Source: Deltaproteobacteria bacterium (GTDB lineage: Bacteria > Myxococcota > UBA727 > VGSZ01). Taken from it: 64,000 nucleotides of DNA. The translations under genes and the position numbers were made by a program. The stretch spans positions 35,007 through 99,006 of the forward strand of contig JADZDP010000077.1 in assembly GCA_020850995.1 (NCBI GenBank). The letters run 5' to 3'. This document shows, in pieces, positions 8,900 to 15,743 of the stretch. The notes beneath the pieces are model-generated. The model was not told the origin of the DNA and did no database searches. It saw nothing but the letters and a program-made list of their open reading frames with translations. The first letter of the stretch is position 1; every line of letters begins with the position of its first letter.

Positions 8900-9690
8900 T
8901 TCGTCTCTCCCCCCGGGGACGTCGCGGGCGCGGGTGCGCCATCGCTCGTCTTGGTGTCGGCCTTCTTCGCGGCCTCGGCGCTGCTCTCCTGACTGATGTT
9001 GGTGTCGAAGCGGATGCCCGGACGTTCTTCGACGGGCGTGGTGAAGTTGCCCTTCTCGAAGCCGACGGCGTCGATGGTCACCACCTTGCCAGGCTCGGCG
9101 GTGAAGGTGAGCGAGTCCTTGAGGGTCCAGGTGTACGCCGCCAGGTAGCGGAACACGCCGGTGCCGTTGCCCTTGTACACGAGCTGCACCGACAGCGTGT
9201 GGCTGCCCTCGACGATGTTGCCGTCGAACACCGGTAGGTTGCGCTTCTCGGTGAGCGTGGTGCCCGCGTCATCGGTCTCTTGCAGGAGCGGTTGGCCGTC
9301 GAGGAAATAGTTGGCGGAGGTCAGCAGGAAATTGCCGCCCATCTCGTTCTTGTGCACCACGACGACCTTGGCGCCGATGCCCACACCGCCAGCCACTTGC
9401 TCGGCGAGGAGCTGCAGCTTGGCCTTGGAGCGGAACACCTGCTCCTTGAGCTCCGACACCATGTCCTCGAGCTCGCGCATCTTGAGCGCGTACTCCTCGT
9501 CTGCGGACACGGGCAGGGGCGTTGCCGCTGCCGCGGGCGCCGCAGGGGTTCCGACGGGCGCCGCCGGGGTTCCGACGGGCGCGGCGGTCGCGGGCGCGGC
9601 AGGTGCGGCGGGCTCCTGCGCGAGCGCAAGGCCGGAGCCCACCATGGCGAGCATCGAGAGCGTGGCGAGGGTGTGTACGAGTCGGCGCAT
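8896..9690 (-). CDS. Secreted protein with Ala/Pro linker and beta-rich domain, motor cluster
   Basis: 264 residues. Signal peptide at 1-24 (GLALAQ), then a low-complexity linker in which APVGTPA is repeated in tandem (about 26-62), a short coiled coil (about 63-95) and a beta-rich domain (about 100-225) with a Gly-rich entry GVGIGAKVVVVHKNEMG. The Ala/Pro linker may lead automated pipelines to call it a dihydrolipoamide acetyltransferase, but no lipoyl or catalytic motif is present. It lies 32 bases downstream of mglA and is coupled to the 825-aa gene, so it belongs to the same transcript. A periplasmic adaptor role is inference. Confidence 0.8.
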   Translation of the reverse strand: MRRLVHTLATLSMLAMVGSGLALAQEPAAPAAPATAAPVGTPAAPVGTPAAPAAAATPLPVSADEEYALKMRELEDMVSELKEQVFRSKAKLQLLAEQVAGGVGIGAKVVVVHKNEMGGNFLLTSANYFLDGQPLLQETDDAGTTLTEKRNLPVFDGNIVEGSHTLSVQLVYKGNGTGVFRYLAAYTWTLKDSLTFTAEPGKVVTIDAVGFEKGNFTTPVEERPGIRFDTNISQESSAEAAKKADTKTSDGAPAPATSPGGETK

Positions 9691-9722
9691 CGGGCTCTCC
9701 CGCGACGGCGTCAGGGACTGGT

Positions 9723-10361
9723 TCAGGTGACGGGGCCGCGCCGAGGCGGCGGCGAGATGGGGCTCGCGCCCGCGTCGGCGCCCTTGCGGAGCTCCTGCAG
9801 CACGAGCTTGGCGACGGCCTTGAGGGTGTCGAACACGCCAACGCCGGTGGTGGCGGTGGCCTCGAACTCGGGGACGGCCTTCGGGTTCAAGAGCTTGCGC
9901 AGCTCCTCGACGGTGGCGGCGTTTGGCAGGTCGCGCTTGTTGTACTGCACGACGTAGGGGATGCGATCGAGGTCGTAGCCCTGCTCGGAGAGGTTGGTGC
10001 GCAGGTTCTCCACGCTCTCCAGGTTGGCCTCGACGCGCTCGATCTGTGAGTCGGCGACGAACACCACACCGTCGACGCCCTTGAGGATCAGCTTGCGCGA
10101 TGCGTCGTAGAACACCTGGCCGGGCACGGTGTAGAGGTGGAAGCGCGTCTTGAAGCCGCGAATCTCACCCAGTGAAAGCGGCAGGAAATCAAAGAACAGT
10201 GTTCGCTCTGTCTCGGTAGCGAGCGAGATCATCTTGCCCTTAGCGTCTGGGCTGGTCTTGTTATAGATGTACTGAAGATTCGTCGTCTTCCCGCACAATC
10301 CGGGACCGTAGTATACGATCTTGCAGTTGATCTCGCGGGATGAGTAGTTGATAAACGACAT
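9723..10361 (-). CDS. mglA: MglA, Ras-like polarity GTPase
   Basis: 212 residues (M. xanthus MglA is 195). The P-loop GPGLCGKTT (residues 19-27), the switch-2 motif TVPGQ with the MglA-typical Thr in place of Asp, and the base-recognition motif NKRD are all present. MglA is a cytoplasmic GTPase that marks the leading pole and switches on gliding and type IV pili in myxobacteria. I chose the ATG at 10361 (MSFINYSS) because it matches the known MglA start and has AGG upstream; a TTG 15 bases earlier is in frame. The last 20 residues are a Pro/Ser/Arg tail beyond the normal end. The first third of the gene uses A/T-ending codons far more than its neighbours. Confidence 0.97.
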   Translation of the reverse strand: MSFINYSSREINCKIVYYGPGLCGKTTNLQYIYNKTSPDAKGKMISLATETERTLFFDFLPLSLGEIRGFKTRFHLYTVPGQVFYDASRKLILKGVDGVVFVADSQIERVEANLESVENLRTNLSEQGYDLDRIPYVVQYNKRDLPNAATVEELRKLLNPKAVPEFEATATTGVGVFDTLKAVAKLVLQELRKGADAGASPISPPPRRGPVT

Positions 10362-10433
10362 GTAACCTGCACCCAAATCAGCTTATCATCGAACCTGGCA
10401 GAACTAGAACCACTACTACCCCAAGAGGGCGGC

Positions 10434-10448
10434 GGCGCCTGCGGCGCC
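10434..10448 (-). other. Intercistronic hairpin between mglB and mglA
   Basis: GGCGCC-GCA-GGCGCC forms a perfect 6-bp G+C stem beginning four bases after the mglB stop. No T-run follows. The mglB-mglA gap is 91 bases, whereas most genes in this cluster overlap or are within about 35 bases, so the hairpin could adjust the MglB to MglA ratio through termination or RNA processing. Confidence 0.4.
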
Positions 10449-10452
10449 CCGG

Positions 10453-10929
10453 TCAGCCGCTGAACAACGAGTCGATGTCATCGTCGGTGATCTCGGCGAA
10501 CGGAGAGGCGCCCGGCTGCTCGGCCTTGGTGGCGATGGCCGAAAAGATGGTGTTCAGCTCCTCGGACGACTTGCGCACGCGCAGCCGCACCAGGCCGAGG
10601 CTCGAGCGCTGATCGAAGATGACCACGAGGATGACGCGCTGCCCGATGATGGAGATGTGCAGGTTGTCGCGCTCTCCCTCGTGGAAGATCTGGGAGAACT
10701 CTTTTTCGTTGATCAGCTTGGCGATGCCGCCGGTGGCCGCGATGTTGCCCGCCGTCAACGACGCCAGGCTGGTGGTGTCGAGGTGGCCGACGTCTCCCGC
10801 AGACGCGATGAGCTGGCCGTTCTTGTCGACCAGGAACACGACCTTGGAATTGGCTTCGCGGACGAGCCGATCACAGACCTTCTTGATCTGCTCGTACTCG
10901 GCCTCGTACATGACCATCTGTCCAGCCAC
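10453..10929 (-). CDS. mglB: MglB, roadblock/LC7 GTPase-activating protein for MglA
   Basis: 158 residues, one roadblock/LC7 domain across about 10-140 with the conserved stretches KVVFLVDKNGQLIASAGD and DTTSLASLTAGN. It ends with the MglB-type tail FAEITDDDIDSLF. MglB is the MglA GAP that sits at the lagging cell pole. The start is a GTG with GGGGTGA just upstream; the resulting MAGQMVMYE lines up with the known MglB N-terminus, which decides against the in-frame ATGs inside. It is first in the polarity/motor gene run, so a promoter should lie between 10930 and about 11012. Confidence 0.97.
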   Translation of the reverse strand: MAGQMVMYEAEYEQIKKVCDRLVREANSKVVFLVDKNGQLIASAGDVGHLDTTSLASLTAGNIAATGGIAKLINEKEFSQIFHEGERDNLHISIIGQRVILVVIFDQRSSLGLVRLRVRKSSEELNTIFSAIATKAEQPGASPFAEITDDDIDSLFSG

Positions 10930-11012
10930 GGCTCACCCCGAGGGCACGGACCGGTTGGCCCGCAGTCAGATGCGGATAGCACAAGGCCGGCGCAAACCCC
11001 AAGGGCCGAGCG

Positions 11013-11087
11013 CTAGAGTTCGCTTCATGACCCCGGACCGAGCGGGCGCGATGCACGCGACGGGCGGGGTTATGAAACGAACGCTAG
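11013..11087 (-). repeat. Imperfect inverted repeat at the recR 3' end, possible remnant of the intergenic element family
   Basis: Arms at 11013-11034 and 11066-11087 match at 19 of 22 positions, with a 31-base loop. The recR stop codon (11084-11086) lies inside the right arm. On the minus strand the loop contains GTCGCGTGC and CTCGGTCC, two blocks that are adjacent in the repeat copy at 45731-45874. No T-run follows, so a simple intrinsic terminator is unlikely. Family membership is tentative. Confidence 0.45.
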
Positions 11088-11683
11088 AGGACCCGACGCA
11101 GCGACAGCGCCCGGCTGAGGGTCAGCCGGTCGGCGAGCTGCAGATCGCCACCCACGGGCACCCCCGACGCGATCCGGCTGACCTTGAGGCCCAGGGGAGC
11201 GAGCTGGCGTGAAAGGTAGAGCGCGGTGGCCTCGCCATCCACCGAGGGCGGCGTCGCCAGGATCACCTCGGTCACCGCGCGGTCGTCGCTGCCGAGGCGA
11301 GCGAGCAGCTGTTGCACGCGGATCTCCTCCGGCCCGACGCCGTCGAGCGGCGAGAGCGTACCGTGCAGCACGTGGTAGCGACCGCGCATCTCGCCGGTGG
11401 CCTCGATGGCCGCTTGGTCTTGGATAGACGCGACCACACACAAGAGCGTGTCGTCGCGGCGGAGATCGGCGCACACCGCGCAGGGCCCTTCGGTGGCGCA
11501 CAGCAGGCAGCAGCGCGGGCACTCGTGGACGCGCTCGGCCACGTCGACCAGGGAGTGGGCCAGGGCGTGCATGAGCGCGCGATCCTGGCGCAACAGGTGG
11601 TGCACCAAGCGCGTCGCGGTGCGCTCGCCGATGCCGGGCAGACGCGAGAGCTGGTGCACCAAGGTGCGGATGGGATCACTCAT
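11084..11683 (-). CDS. recR: Recombination mediator RecR
   Basis: 199 residues, full length. The N-terminal helix-hairpin-helix (LSRLPGIGERTATRLVHHLL), the zinc finger CPRC...CAVC (Cys55, 58, 68, 71) and the Toprim domain with a C-terminal ATP-binding-like loop are all visible. RecR with RecO (and RecF) loads RecA on SSB-coated single-stranded DNA. It lies downstream of ybaB in the usual order, but dnaX, which often precedes ybaB, is absent here, and a 160-bp structured repeat has been inserted between ybaB and recR. Confidence 0.96.
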   Translation of the reverse strand: MSDPIRTLVHQLSRLPGIGERTATRLVHHLLRQDRALMHALAHSLVDVAERVHECPRCCLLCATEGPCAVCADLRRDDTLLCVVASIQDQAAIEATGEMRGRYHVLHGTLSPLDGVGPEEIRVQQLLARLGSDDRAVTEVILATPPSVDGEATALYLSRQLAPLGLKVSRIASGVPVGGDLQLADRLTLSRALSLRRVL

Positions 11684-11718
11684 GGTCAGGTCACCGCGCG
11701 TCGGCGCGAGCGCGGCTT

Positions 11719-11879
11719 AGGGCCCGCGAATGGACAACTCAGTCGTCCTCGCGAGCGATCCATCGTCGCTGGCGGCGTCGCGTCCTCGGTCTGTGGCGAC
11801 GGCCACGGCCCTGCGGGGCTCCTTGCCATCGACGCGCCTCGCTCGCGATCACCGATCGACTTGTCCATTCGCGGGCCCT
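11719..11879 (+). repeat. Structured intergenic element, copy A
   Basis: The outer arms (11719-11737 and 11861-11879) are a perfect 19-bp inverted repeat. The right arm ends on the first base of the ybaB stop codon. Inside are a second pair (CGCGAGCGA/TCGCTCGCG), a third (GTCGCTGGC/GCCATCGAC, 8 of 9) and a central hairpin GTGGC-GACG-GCCAC at 11793-11806. The stretch GGCGGCGTCGCGT and the block CTCCTTGCCATCG match copy B at 22900-23051. It lies in the ybaB-recR gap, antisense to both genes. No ORF is inside. Confidence 0.8.
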
Positions 11880-12193
11880 TAGAACATGCCGCCGGGCAAG
11901 CCAAGGTTGCCGGCCAGCGAGCGGGCGTGCTCCATGCGCGCCTCCTCGGCGCGCTGGATGGCCTGCGCCACCGCCGCGCGCACCAGGTCCTCGAGCAGCG
12001 ACAGGTCGTTCGGATCCACGGCGGCCTTGTCGATGGACACGCGCTGCACCTCGAGCAGGCCGTTGAGGGTCACCTTGACCATGCCGCCACCGGCGTGCCC
12101 CTCGACCACCTTGCCCTTCAGCTCCGCTTGCATCTTCTCCTGCTGGCGCTGCGCCTCGCGCATCAGGTCTTGCAGCTTGCTTGGGTCGATCAT
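11879..12193 (-). CDS. YbaB/EbfC family nucleoid-associated protein
   Basis: 104 residues, normal size. It starts MIDPSKLQDLMREAQRQQ and has the family pattern of a long N-terminal helix, a central GMVKVTLNG strand and the acidic LLEDLVRAAVAQAIQRAEE helix. YbaB/EbfC dimers bind DNA and act in nucleoid organisation; the gene normally pairs with recR, as here. I chose the internal ATG at 12193 since the longer frame upstream has no coding character and would overlap the divergent FHA gene. Proximity of the 3' end to the repeat arm suggests read-through of that element into recR. Confidence 0.93.
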   Translation of the reverse strand: MIDPSKLQDLMREAQRQQEKMQAELKGKVVEGHAGGGMVKVTLNGLLEVQRVSIDKAAVDPNDLSLLEDLVRAAVAQAIQRAEEARMEHARSLAGNLGLPGGMF

Positions 12194-12266
12194 GGGATCC
12201 TCGTCGTGAAGGCGGCGCGGTGAGCGATGCGTTGCGCGTAGCAAGGCGCAGCCCACGTGCCAAGGC

Positions 12267-13106
12267 ATGCTCGGAAGGCAGTATGGTCTCCTGATGGCGG
12301 CACCGCCGGTCCTGCTGCGCCCCGTGGGGTTCTGGTCGACGCGGCCCGGCGACGGGTTGCCCGACCCCGCCGGCTTGGTGTCGAAGAGCTGGGAGAAGAG
12401 CCGGCGCGGCCGCATCGCCGGGTACCTCAAGGGCGCTGCGGTCATCGACGAGGCTGACGAGCTCGCCGAGTGCCAGCTGTGTGGCGAGAGCTGCGGCTAC
12501 CGCGAGCGCACCGACGGCGTATGGCGCTGGCCCGAGGGGCTCGCACACTACGTGCAGCAGCACGGCGTCAAGCTGCCGGCGGAGCTCGTGAAGCACATGG
12601 CGCAGCACGACTTCTCGCCCCCGGCGCTCGACGTCCGCCTCCTCAAGGAGCAGCTCTCGCCCACCGATCCGCGCGCCACGGGCCTGATGTCGCAAAACGC
12701 CGTTGCTGCGGTGCTCGACGAGCTGATGACGGACCAGCGCAACCGCTCCACCACCGGCGATCGCCGGCGGCCGGGCGCCGCCTTCGATGACGTCACCGAC
12801 GCCATTCCCGTGCAGCGCGCCTGGCTCGCCACGGTGCAGGGGGTGCCCACCAAGCCCGCGCGCATCCAGTTCGACCGCGCCATCGTGCTCGGCCGCGATC
12901 GCACCTGCGACGTCGTGCTGCAGCACCAGAGCGTGTCGCGACGTCACGCGCGCCTGGTGCCGTGGCGGGATCGGGTGATTGTGCAAGACCTCGGCTCGTC
13001 GAACGGCGTGCGGTTCCGAGGCCAGGCATGCACGGGTCAGCTCGAGCTGAAGGACGGGGACGCCGTCGCGCTTGGGCAAGCGACCATCACCGTGAGCCGC
13101 GCGTGA
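12267..13106 (+). CDS. FHA-domain protein with N-terminal Cys-containing region
   Basis: 279 residues. The C-terminal 90 residues are a forkhead-associated domain (about 190-279) with the core motifs LGRDRTCDVVL, SVSRRHARL and LGSSNGVRFRG, including the Ser, Arg and Asn that bind phosphothreonine. The first part has CQLCGESCGYRE, a possible small metal site, and a basic N-terminus. FHA proteins read Ser/Thr kinase signals, which are abundant in myxobacteria. An ATG at 12294 is an alternative start; neither has a good ribosome site. The stop overlaps the uvrC GTG by four bases, so the two are co-translated. The N-terminal function is unknown. Confidence 0.85.
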   Translation: MLGRQYGLLMAAPPVLLRPVGFWSTRPGDGLPDPAGLVSKSWEKSRRGRIAGYLKGAAVIDEADELAECQLCGESCGYRERTDGVWRWPEGLAHYVQQHGVKLPAELVKHMAQHDFSPPALDVRLLKEQLSPTDPRATGLMSQNAVAAVLDELMTDQRNRSTTGDRRRPGAAFDDVTDAIPVQRAWLATVQGVPTKPARIQFDRAIVLGRDRTCDVVLQHQSVSRRHARLVPWRDRVIVQDLGSSNGVRFRGQACTGQLELKDGDAVALGQATITVSRA

Positions 13107-15118
13107 CCACGGCGCCGCAGCACCCGGAGGGGCACCCCGAGAGCACCGAGCAGCGCGCCGCGCGCTTGGCCGATCGCGTGCGCACGCTGCCCACCGAGCC
13201 CGGCTGCTATCTGATGCGCGGCCACGACGGCGCGATCTTCTACGTCGGCAAAGCCGCCAACCTGCGCGCGCGCGTGCGCAGCTACTTCTCGGGCAGCGAC
13301 ACGCGCCAGTTCGTGGAGTGGCTGGGCGAGCTCCTAGGCGACATCGACGTCGTCGTGGTGCGCAACGAGAAGGAGGCGCTCCTGCTCGAGCGCACCCTGA
13401 TCCGCCAGCACCAGCCGCGCTTCAACGTGTTGTTGCGCGACGACAAGAATTTCATCCACCTGCGCCTCGACCTGCGCGCCGCGCACCCCGATGCCCAGCT
13501 GCGCGCGCGCTTCCCGCGCGTGGAGGTGGTGCGCAACGCCACCGACGACGGCGCGCGCTACTTCGGGCCCTACCATTCGGCCACCGGCGCGCGGCAGGCG
13601 CTGCGCGTGCTCAACCGCTACTTTCAGCTGCGCACCTGCAAGGACGCGGTGCTCGAGAACCGCGCACGCCCCTGCCTGCAGCACCAGATCGGCCGCTGCC
13701 CTGCCCCGTGCGTGCGCGCGGTGCCGGACTATGGCGAGCGGCTCGCAGAGGCGGCGCTGTTCTTGAGCGGGCGGCGCCGCGAGCTCGAGCAGCGCCTGCG
13801 CGCGCGCATGCTCCAGCTGGCCGACGCCGAGGAGTTCGAGAGCGCGGCGCGCGTGCGGGATCAGCTCGCCGCCGTTGGCAGCACGCTCGACGACCAGGCG
13901 GTGAGCGAGGTGGAGCGCCGCAAGGACGTCGACGTGCTGGCCGTCCAGCGCCAGGGTTCGCTGTTGGTCATCGCGCGCCTGGTGGTTCGCGACGGCCATT
14001 TGCTGGCGAGTGAGATCGAGAGCTTCGACAAGGCCGAGTTCCCCACCGAGGAGCTGCTGGCCAGCTTCGTGGCCCAGCTCTACCTGTCGTCCGAGCGCGA
14101 GACGCCGCCCGGCGATCTGCCAGACGAGATCCTCACCTCCATCGCCCTCGGCGACGACGCGGCCGCGCTGGAGGCGGCCCTCGCGGAGCGGGCGGGCCGC
14201 GCGCTCGCGCTGCGCGTGCCGCAGCGCGGCTACGGCCGTCGCTTGCTCGAGATCGCCGAGAAGAACGCGGCCGCCGCCGCCGCCGACGTGGTGCGCAAGG
14301 CCGACGTGCGCGAGCGCGGCGTGGCGTCGCTGCAACGGCTGCTGTCGCTGCCGCGGCCGCCGCGCGTCATCGAGTGCTTCGACGTCTCGCTGTTCCAGGG
14401 CACCGACGCCGTGGCCTCGCAGGTGTGCTTCGTCGACGGCGCGCCCGACAAGTCGCGCTACCGGCGCTACAACATCACCACCGTCGAGGGCACCGACGAC
14501 TACGCCATGATGCACGAGGCGCTGGTGCGCCGCCTCAAGAAGGGGGCGCTGCCCGACCTGCTCCTGGTCGACGGCGGCAAGGGCCAACTCCAGGTAGCGC
14601 TGGCGGCGTGCAAGGACACGGGGACACCGGTGGGCGGCGCCGGGCTCTTGGTCGCGTCCATCGCCAAGGCGCGCACCTTCGGGGCGGGCGAGCACCCCGA
14701 CACCCCCCACGAAGAGCGTGAGCATGCCGACGCGGATCTGCAGATGAGCCCGGAGCGCGTGTTCTTGCCGGGCGTCAAGGATCCCTTCGTGCTGCGCGCG
14801 CACACGCCAGAGCGCTTCCTGGTGGAGCAGGTGCGCGACGAGGCGCACCGCTTCGCCATCACCGGGCACCGCGGCAAGCGCAAGCGGCGCACCTTGCGCT
14901 CGGCGCTCGACGACATCCGCGGCGTGGGCCCCAAGTCGCGCAAGGCGCTGCTGGCCGCCCTCGGCAGCGTCGAGGGCATCCGCCGCGCGTCGCAGGACGA
15001 GGTGGCGCGCGTGGTGGGCCCCGCCCTGGCCGCGCGCGTCAAGCACGCGCTGTCGTCGACGAGCTCGCCGACGGAGTCGCCGAGAGGGGCCCCCGTCAGT
15101 CCTGGCTCGTCCACTTGA
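13103..15118 (+). CDS. uvrC: Excinuclease ABC subunit C (UvrC)
   Basis: 671 residues, a little longer than usual. The GIY-YIG nuclease domain is at about 25-110 (GCYLMRGHDGAIFYVGKAAN), then a Cys cluster, the UVR helix for UvrB binding (about 235-270, EEFESAARVRDQL), the RNase H-like second nuclease domain (ECFDVSLFQG and DLLLVDGGKGQLQVA), and tandem helix-hairpin-helix motifs at the end (DDIRGVGPKSRKALLAALGS). It makes the two incisions in nucleotide excision repair. I set the start at the GTG at 13103 that overlaps the FHA stop; frame extension upstream is inside the FHA gene. It converges with and overlaps the redoxin gene by 23 bases. Confidence 0.96.
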   Translation: MTTAPQHPEGHPESTEQRAARLADRVRTLPTEPGCYLMRGHDGAIFYVGKAANLRARVRSYFSGSDTRQFVEWLGELLGDIDVVVVRNEKEALLLERTLIRQHQPRFNVLLRDDKNFIHLRLDLRAAHPDAQLRARFPRVEVVRNATDDGARYFGPYHSATGARQALRVLNRYFQLRTCKDAVLENRARPCLQHQIGRCPAPCVRAVPDYGERLAEAALFLSGRRRELEQRLRARMLQLADAEEFESAARVRDQLAAVGSTLDDQAVSEVERRKDVDVLAVQRQGSLLVIARLVVRDGHLLASEIESFDKAEFPTEELLASFVAQLYLSSERETPPGDLPDEILTSIALGDDAAALEAALAERAGRALALRVPQRGYGRRLLEIAEKNAAAAAADVVRKADVRERGVASLQRLLSLPRPPRVIECFDVSLFQGTDAVASQVCFVDGAPDKSRYRRYNITTVEGTDDYAMMHEALVRRLKKGALPDLLLVDGGKGQLQVALAACKDTGTPVGGAGLLVASIAKARTFGAGEHPDTPHEEREHADADLQMSPERVFLPGVKDPFVLRAHTPERFLVEQVRDEAHRFAITGHRGKRKRRTLRSALDDIRGVGPKSRKALLAALGSVEGIRRASQDEVARVVGPALAARVKHALSSTSSPTESPRGAPVSPGSST

Positions 15119-15650
15119 TCGAACAGCCAAGCGACGGCTGCTGTGCCTCCGCCGGGCGCCGATCCGCCAACAGGGCGTCGATCGCTTCCTTGAGCTCGCG
15201 CCGCGTCACCTTGTCGGGCTCTTTCCAGTTGTCGTCGAGGCGACCGCGGTAGCGCAGCGCGCGGTCTTGGTCGTAGAGGAAGAAGTCGGGGGTGCAGACG
15301 GCGCCGAAGGCACGCGCCACCGATTGTGCTTCGTCGTGCAGGTAGGGGAAGGGCATGCGCTGCTCGCGCCAGCGCTCCGCCAGCCTGGGGCGCGCGTCGT
15401 CGGGGTAGGCGACCGCGTCGTTGGCGCAGATGGCGACCACCTGCAGCGCGCCCGTGGAGTACTCGCGTTGCAGCGCGATGATGCGGTCCTCGACGGCGCG
15501 CGCATAGGGGCAATGGTTGCAGGTGAACACCACCAGCAGGCAGCGCGCGGCGGCGAAGTCGCGCAGCGCGTAGGTGCGATCGTCGACGCCGGGCAGGAGG
15601 AAGTCGGGGCACGGCTTGCCCAGATCCGGAGCGGGAGGAGAGACTGCCAT
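15096..15650 (-). CDS. Thioredoxin-fold redoxin (AhpC/TSA-like)
   Basis: About 184 residues from the ATG at 15650, which has GAGG close upstream; an ATG at 15665 is the alternative. A thioredoxin fold with the redox pair CNHC (VVFTCNHCPYARAVEDRI) is clear, followed by the TPDFFLYD strand and conserved NWKEPDKV near the end. There is no signal peptide, so the protein is cytoplasmic. Homologues with CNHCPY are uncharacterised peroxiredoxin-like proteins. Its tail overlaps the uvrC 3' end on the other strand. Confidence 0.85.
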   Translation of the reverse strand: MAVSPPAPDLGKPCPDFLLPGVDDRTYALRDFAAARCLLVVFTCNHCPYARAVEDRIIALQREYSTGALQVVAICANDAVAYPDDARPRLAERWREQRMPFPYLHDEAQSVARAFGAVCTPDFFLYDQDRALRYRGRLDDNWKEPDKVTRRELKEAIDALLADRRPAEAQQPSLGCSIKWTSQD

Positions 15651-15743
15651 GGCCCCTCGTGCCATGTTGGCCAACCCGCAACAACGCCGTTGCCCAGCGG
15701 CGCGCTCCGCTTGAGATTTCCTGACGAACGGTTAGCACCACCC

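Noticed and set aside
15651..15743. Possible cobalamin riboswitch upstream of metH
   Set aside because: The leader is only about 90 bases and has neither a B12-box-like stretch nor the nested stems of the riboswitch.
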